Source: JABIDZ01 sp964619405
Lineage (GTDB): Archaea > Iainarchaeota > Iainarchaeia > Iainarchaeales > JAAZKV01
Reading direction: 5' to 3'
DNA: 64,000 bases
Assembly: GCA_964619405.1 (NCBI GenBank)
Contig: CAZUCF010000001.1
Span: 1-64,000, forward strand
Shown: piece by piece, positions 59,181-64,000 of the stretch
How the letters are laid out: every line of letters begins with the position of its first letter
How positions within the stretch are numbered: the stretch's first letter is position 1
Made by a program: the position numbers and the translations under genes
Notes under the pieces: model-generated
The model's database searches: none
What the model saw: only the letters and a program-made list of their open reading frames with translations
Told to the model about the DNA's origin: nothing

Positions 59181-62100
59181 ATGCAAAATGAAGAAAATTT
59201 AGCGCAAACAGCAATAGAGTACTTGCTAATAATAGCAGGCGTAATTATTATTGTTACAATAATAGCTTTTTTTTCTAAGTCAATAATGCTAACCGCAACA
59301 CAAACAATTGACGAGACAATAAACCTTGAAGAAGAAGTAAAAGTAACCGAAAACAAAATTTCGTTATACTATCCCAATAATACAACATATTTAACAGGAA
59401 AAATAATTTTTGCTTACGCGCCACAAAGCCCAATTGAAATAAACTCGTGCAAATTAATAGTAAATGAAAAAGAAGAAGAAATTAATTTTAGTATTAGCAA
59501 AAACAAAATGAATATTTTTGAAAAAGATGCTAATGATTTTCCAATAGGAAATCATTCTTGGAATATTGAGTGCGAAGACTCAAACAATGCTTTGTTCCAA
59601 GGAACACAAAAATATTTTACAATCCAAGAAGGAATCGTTGAACCAGAACAACCAATTGAACCACCACCATTACTATTTTCTGGCGGAGACGGAACAATAA
59701 ACAACCCATACCAAATAACAAAAATAGAACACTTAAACACAATAAGATACTACCCAGACAAAAATTTCATTCTAATGAATGATCTTGATTTTGAAAACAA
59801 TTCTAATTACAATAACCCAATATACAAAAACTATTTTATAACAAATGAAGGATGGAAATCAATAGGAATAACAAATTATTGTATTACAAATATTGTAAAT
59901 CTTTATTGTAAGTATAATAGTAGTAAGACCACTTGTGAAAATTCTTGTGATGGAAATTATATTGATGGAAACATATTCACTGGAAACTTTAACGGAAATA
60001 ATCACACAATAAAAAATTTGTATTCAAACAAACCACTGCATAATTACATAGGATTATTTGGAAGCACTAACAATTCACAAATAAAAAATTTGATTATAGA
60101 AGACGCAAACATAATTGGAAGAGATTACACAGGAGGAATAATAGGTTACGCAAACAACTCAATAATTAATAATATTAGTTTTGAAGGAATTATTTCAGGA
60201 AAAAATTATGTTGGCGGAATAATTGGAAGCGCAAACAATTCACAAATAAATATTTTAAAAAATACTAGTAATATAAACGCACAAGAAGTTGTTGGAGGAA
60301 TAATAGGACAATCAGATCAACACACAATAATAACAAACACACAAAACATTGGAAGCATAAATGGAATAACGGATGTTGGAGGAATAGCTGGAAGAGCACC
60401 CAATATTCAAAATTCTTTAAATTCAGGAGATATCAATGGAACAGAAAACATTGGAGGAATAATGGGCCAATCAAACTCATTATATACTAATAATATAAAA
60501 AACACATACAACATTGGAACAATTAATGGCAACACTAATGCAGGTGGTTTTGCCGGTAAATTAAATTCAACAATTGGAATAACCAATTCTGGTTGGTGGA
60601 CGGGAACAACAACACAATCAATCGGAACACACCCTGATTATGAACTAACTTATAATGAAATAAATAAAACAAATTTTTACCCAACAGAACATTTAATTTA
60701 CACCAATGGAAATGAACCATGGGACTTTGATAATATTTGGTTAGAAAGAGACAACAATTACCCAATACTAAGAATAATAAATGAATCAGAAACACCAACA
60801 CCCCCACAACAAGAACTACCACCAGTACAATTCGCTGGCGGAGACGGAACAATAAACAACCCATACCAAATAACAAAAATAGAACACTTAAACACAATAA
60901 GATACTACCCAGACAAAAATTTCATTCTAATGAATGACCTTGATTTTGAAAATGACAATGATTACAACAACTCAGAAAACAAAAATTATTTTATAACAAA
61001 CGAAGGATGGAGCTCAATAGGAAAAAAAACTTATTGTGAAACAAGCAGCACCAACACAATTTGTAAAAATAATCAAACAACTTGTGAATTCACATGCAAT
61101 GGAATATGGTTTGAAGAAAATTTATTCACAGGAAATTTTAACGGAAATTACAAAAAAATAAATAATTTGTATTCAAACAAACCATTACACGATTACACAG
61201 GATTATTTGGAAGCATTAAAAATTCTGAAATAAAAAATTTGATTATAGAAGACGCAAACATAATTGGAAGAGATAACACAGGTGGAATAATAGGCGATGC
61301 AAACCTCGCAAAAATCAATAATGTAAGTTTTAAAGGAATTATTTCAGGAAAAAATAATGTGGGCGGAATAACAGGAAATATAAGTAGCTCAAATATTGAT
61401 AATACAAAAAATTTTGGAAAAATAAATGCACAAGAAAATGTAGGAGGAATAACCGGGAATGTAAAAAACACTTCAATAAACAATGCATTTAATACTCAAG
61501 AAATAAACGGAACAACAAATGTCGGAGGAATAACCGGGAACCATTCTGGTGGATTAATTACCAATGTAATAAATATTGGCCAAATTAATGGAACAATAAA
61601 TGTTGGAGGAATAGCTGGAAGAGCACCCAATATTCAAAATTCTTTAAATTCAGGAGATATCAATGGAACAGAAAACATTGGAGGAATAATGGGCCAATCA
61701 AACTCATTATATACTAATAATATAAAAAACACATACAACATTGGAACAATTAATGGCAACACTAATGCAGGTGGTTTTGCCGGTAAATTAAATTCAACAA
61801 TTGGAATAACCAATTCTGGTTGGTGGACGGGAACAACAACACAATCAATCGGAACACACCCTGATTATGAACTAACTTATAATGAAATAAATAAAACAAA
61901 TTTTTACCCAAAAGAACACCTAATTTACACAGCTCAATCACCAATCTGGGATTTTGAAAACACTTGGTTAGAAAGAGACAACAATTACCCAATACTAAAA
62001 ACAATGAATGAAATAGAACGCTTACCCCAGTTCCCAAATGGCGATGGAACAATAAACAACCCATACCAAATAACAAAAGTAGAACACTTAAACACAATAA

Positions 62101-63230
62101 GATACTATTTAAACTCAAATTTTGTTTTAATGAATGACCTAGACTTTGAAAACAATAATAATTATATTAATCCTGAAAACAAAAATGATTTTATATTTGG
62201 AGAAGGTTGGGATCCTATTGGAAAAACAAATTATTGCATAACAAGCAATACTACTACAAATTGTAATGACTGGAAAAGTGTTTGTGAAAATACTTGCAAA
62301 GGAATTTGGATTGAAACAAATTTATTCACAGGAAATTTTAACGGAAATAATAATACAATAAAAAATTTGTATTCAAACAAACCACAACACAATTACACTG
62401 GATTATTTGGAAGCATATCTAATTCAGAAATAAAAAATTTGATTATAGAAGACGCAAACATAATTGGAAAAGAATTTATAGGTGGAATAATTGGTAGCAC
62501 AAATTATTCAATAATAAATAATGCAAGTTTTGAAGGAAACATTTCAGGAAAAAATTATGTTGGCGGAATAATTGGTTACGCAAATAACTCTGACATAAAT
62601 AACACAAAAAATTATGGAAAAATAAATGCACAAGACAGAGTAGGTGGAATAATAGGATCGGTCGTACGCAGTAAAATAAACAATTCTTTTAATAATAACA
62701 AAATATCTGGTGCAAACTCTATTGGCGGAATAATAGGCTTTTCACAAGGAGCCACAACAAAATACACAAATGTAATAAATATTGGAAGCATAAATGGGCA
62801 AACTAATGTTGGCGGAATAATTGGTTACGATTATTATTCAGAAATAAAAAACTCTTTAAATGCAGGAGATATCAATGGAACAAGCCAAATAGGAGGAATA
62901 ACCGGCCAAACAATTAATCAAACAAACAAAATAGATAATTCATATAATATTGGTTTGATTACAGGTACTGAAGATATTGGGGGAATAATAGGAAACATTT
63001 ATTCAACAACATCATTAACAATAACCAATTCAGGTTGGTGGACAGGAACAACAACACAAGCAATCGGAAACAACACAACTATTGTGTTCAGTTATAATGA
63101 AACAAACAAAACAAATTTTTACCCAAAAGAACATTTAATTTACACCAATGGAAATGAACCATGGGACTTTGATAATATTTGGTTAGAAAGAGACAACAAT
63201 TACCCAATACTAAGAATAATGAATGAATAA
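59181..63230 (+). CDS. Giant class III prepilin-like protein with three GLUG repeats
   Basis: A 1349-residue protein starting at ATG 59181 (MQNEENLAQTAIEYLLIIAG); 23 upstream codons in frame are excluded because the class III leader must be near the N-terminus. After the membrane helix and a beta domain (about 35-160), three large repeats of 385-400 residues begin at about 166, 551 and 951, each with a GDGTINNPYQITK block, NFILMNDLDFE, four conserved Cys (YC...C...C...C), FTGNFNGN, YTGLFGS and a long run of GLUG motifs (VGGIIG, xNIGxI), ending WTGTTTQ and PWDFDNIWLERDNNYPIL. It would display a long beta-helix-like arm on a pilus or cell surface. Confidence 0.85.
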   Translation: MQNEENLAQTAIEYLLIIAGVIIIVTIIAFFSKSIMLTATQTIDETINLEEEVKVTENKISLYYPNNTTYLTGKIIFAYAPQSPIEINSCKLIVNEKEEEINFSISKNKMNIFEKDANDFPIGNHSWNIECEDSNNALFQGTQKYFTIQEGIVEPEQPIEPPPLLFSGGDGTINNPYQITKIEHLNTIRYYPDKNFILMNDLDFENNSNYNNPIYKNYFITNEGWKSIGITNYCITNIVNLYCKYNSSKTTCENSCDGNYIDGNIFTGNFNGNNHTIKNLYSNKPLHNYIGLFGSTNNSQIKNLIIEDANIIGRDYTGGIIGYANNSIINNISFEGIISGKNYVGGIIGSANNSQINILKNTSNINAQEVVGGIIGQSDQHTIITNTQNIGSINGITDVGGIAGRAPNIQNSLNSGDINGTENIGGIMGQSNSLYTNNIKNTYNIGTINGNTNAGGFAGKLNSTIGITNSGWWTGTTTQSIGTHPDYELTYNEINKTNFYPTEHLIYTNGNEPWDFDNIWLERDNNYPILRIINESETPTPPQQELPPVQFAGGDGTINNPYQITKIEHLNTIRYYPDKNFILMNDLDFENDNDYNNSENKNYFITNEGWSSIGKKTYCETSSTNTICKNNQTTCEFTCNGIWFEENLFTGNFNGNYKKINNLYSNKPLHDYTGLFGSIKNSEIKNLIIEDANIIGRDNTGGIIGDANLAKINNVSFKGIISGKNNVGGITGNISSSNIDNTKNFGKINAQENVGGITGNVKNTSINNAFNTQEINGTTNVGGITGNHSGGLITNVINIGQINGTINVGGIAGRAPNIQNSLNSGDINGTENIGGIMGQSNSLYTNNIKNTYNIGTINGNTNAGGFAGKLNSTIGITNSGWWTGTTTQSIGTHPDYELTYNEINKTNFYPKEHLIYTAQSPIWDFENTWLERDNNYPILKTMNEIERLPQFPNGDGTINNPYQITKVEHLNTIRYYLNSNFVLMNDLDFENNNNYINPENKNDFIFGEGWDPIGKTNYCITSNTTTNCNDWKSVCENTCKGIWIETNLFTGNFNGNNNTIKNLYSNKPQHNYTGLFGSISNSEIKNLIIEDANIIGKEFIGGIIGSTNYSIINNASFEGNISGKNYVGGIIGYANNSDINNTKNYGKINAQDRVGGIIGSVVRSKINNSFNNNKISGANSIGGIIGFSQGATTKYTNVINIGSINGQTNVGGIIGYDYYSEIKNSLNAGDINGTSQIGGITGQTINQTNKIDNSYNIGLITGTEDIGGIIGNIYSTTSLTITNSGWWTGTTTQAIGNNTTIVFSYNETNKTNFYPKEHLIYTNGNEPWDFDNIWLERDNNYPILRIMNE
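60373..60684 (+). repeat. 312-base internal duplication, copy 1
   Basis: These 312 bases are identical to 61600-61911, at an offset of 1227 bases (409 codons), within the GLUG arm of the giant protein. Identity at silent sites shows recent duplication or gene conversion. Confidence 0.85.
61600..61911 (+). repeat. 312-base internal duplication, copy 2
   Basis: It is the partner of 60373-60684. The surrounding parts of the repeats are more diverged, so exchange affected only this block. Its in-frame offset keeps the reading frame. Confidence 0.85.
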
Positions 63231-63265
63231 TAGAAAAGAATAATAAGTTTAAAATAATTAATTAA

Positions 63266-63553
63266 ATGATTAAAATGACAAAAAAATATTTTTCAGAAAA
63301 AAAAGCACAAGGTGCAATAGAATACTTATTGATTATTGGAGCAGCAATACTAGTAGTAGCAATAGTATCAATATCAATGGTAGGCGTAACAACAGGGGGC
63401 CTAGAAAAAACAGATGCTGATACAATAAGAGACACAACACTAATACTAGAATGTCAAAAAGAATGCATTCAACAAGGTTACAGTTGGAACGGAATTAATT
63501 GTGAAGTAGAAACCAGTGAAAAATGCAATGAATTTGGACCTAACCCAAATTAA
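63266..63553 (+). CDS. Class III prepilin, Cys-rich
   Basis: A 95-residue protein; ATG at 63266 or at 63275 (MTKKYFSEKKAQGAIEYLLI). The class III leader KKAQGAIEYL and helix are followed by a small domain with four Cys (ILECQKECIQQGYSWNGINC, EKCNEFG). The pattern resembles the prepilin at 58772, but sequences differ beyond the leader. It lies 35 bases after the giant protein gene and is likely cotranscribed. Confidence 0.83.
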   Translation: MIKMTKKYFSEKKAQGAIEYLLIIGAAILVVAIVSISMVGVTTGGLEKTDADTIRDTTLILECQKECIQQGYSWNGINCEVETSEKCNEFGPNPN

Positions 63554-63602
63554 ATCTAATTTTCAGCAACAATTAAATATCACTTAATTAATACTATTTC
63601 TT

Positions 63603-63893
63603 ATGAATAATAACAAGAGCAATAATAGAGGACAAACCGCAATAGAATACTTATTGATTATTGGAGCAGCAGTACTACTAGTAGCAATAGTAATAATTTT
63701 TATTTCACAAGCAATTGCAACTGGTTCAGACACTGGTGGGGAAAACACTTACCAATATTTGTGCGTAACACTTGATTCAAACACATTGGATTGCGGTTGT
63801 TATTTAGGAGAAACCAATAGAGGCGGAGCAACTAATGACTTATGTTGTGCAAAACCCCAAAGTATTTTACGCTCAAAATGGACTTGTGGTTAA
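63603..63893 (+). CDS. Class III prepilin, Cys-rich
   Basis: A 96-residue protein. NRGQTAIEYLLIIGAAVLLV is the leader and helix. The C-terminal domain contains six Cys (YLCVTLDSNTLDCGCYLG, TNDLCCAKPQ, KWTC), more than the other pilins. TTCTTATG at the start lacks a clear Shine-Dalgarno site. The following gene begins within its last codons. It is another subunit of the pilus locus. Confidence 0.83.
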   Translation: MNNNKSNNRGQTAIEYLLIIGAAVLLVAIVIIFISQAIATGSDTGGENTYQYLCVTLDSNTLDCGCYLGETNRGGATNDLCCAKPQSILRSKWTCG

Positions 63894-64000
63894 ATTGAAT
63901 AAAAAAAATCTTTTTGAAGAAGAAAAAGCACAAGTTGCTTTCGAGTATTTGTTAACAGCAGTATTTGGAATAATATTAACAATAGGAACAGCCTTAATAT
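63886..64000 (+). CDS. Class III prepilin (partial, cut by the right edge)
   Basis: The frame reads KNLFEEEKAQVAFEYLLTAV and continues hydrophobic to the window end. The KAQVAFEYL motif is a class III signal. The start is GTG at 63886, overlapping the previous stop, or TTG at 63895. Only about 38 residues are visible, so the mature domain is unknown. It shows that the prepilin cluster extends beyond the window. Confidence 0.75.
   Translation, partial: MVKLNKKNLFEEEKAQVAFEYLLTAVFGIILTIGTALI

Noticed and set aside
60535..60897. Minus-strand frames of about 120 codons inside the giant GLUG gene (also 61762-62118)
   Set aside because: They are mirror frames of repeated codons in the plus-strand gene and recur with the repeat.

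Overview
The window is a piece of an archaeal chromosome with very low GC content. Archaeal markers are PCNA, RFC large and small subunits, Orc1/Cdc6, NreA, exosome subunit Csl4, RNA polymerase subunit L, LonB, a two-domain AAA+ ATPase of the Cdc48/VAT type, archaeal PheS and PheT, archaeal-type ProS and prepilins with class III signal peptides (Q-x-x-x-E-Y-L). Genes are packed tightly, often with ATGA overlaps, and many proteins are shortened or carry unusual insertions. I infer a small-genome euryarchaeote or a DPANN-type lineage, but the sequence alone does not fix the phylum. No tRNA, rRNA or CRISPR array was recognised.

Region by region. 1-7027 (minus strand) is a surface-protein operon: two small Cys-rich or acidic lipoprotein-like proteins, a 1463-residue vWA/CARDB/GLUG protein, and a GLUG lipoprotein with a Kazal-like domain that runs off the left edge. 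7207-13883 holds PCNA, signal peptidase I, a SpoIIM-like membrane protein, Csl4-RpoL, an SPFH protein and a DUF373 protein, with two divergent promoter regions. 13962-22635 holds LonB, RNase Z, a degenerate metallo-beta-lactamase-fold protein, RFC large subunit, a YchF-type GTPase and MscL. 22679-25567 is an unusual trio of basic proteins with HMG/YABBY-like repeats beside Orc1/Cdc6. 25757-28932 is PheT-PheS. 29034-31894 contains small membrane or pilin-like genes. 32001-44752 holds an M50 protease, the Cdc48/VAT ATPase with an insertion, an NFACT-R protein, two Lrp-like regulators, topoisomerase I, an anaerobic-RNR-like protein without a catalytic site, a MiaB-like tRNA methylthiotransferase and membrane proteins. 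44869-53262 holds RFC small subunit, a LAGLIDADG protein behind a decayed gene, NreA, ProS and ThrS. 53391-64000 is a type IV pilus/secretion locus: an ATPase carrying a KlbA-type intein, two TadC-like membrane proteins, and at least five class III prepilin genes, one of them encoding a giant three-repeat GLUG protein.

How the genes relate. The ATPase, the two TadC proteins and the prepilins should form one extracellular filament system; further pilin-like clusters at 29.3-31.9 kb probably feed the same or a sister system. The replication proteins (PCNA, both RFC subunits, Orc1, NreA) are scattered, but RFC large subunit and NreA both end in PCNA-binding-like motifs. The most striking unexplained signals are three 130-bp multi-hairpin elements (two identical, the third with compensatory stem changes), a wHTH-like insertion in the Cdc48/VAT ATPase, the HMG/YABBY-like trio, the Cys-patterned giant pilin, and a structured GC-rich patch at 37.4 kb that may be a noncoding RNA.
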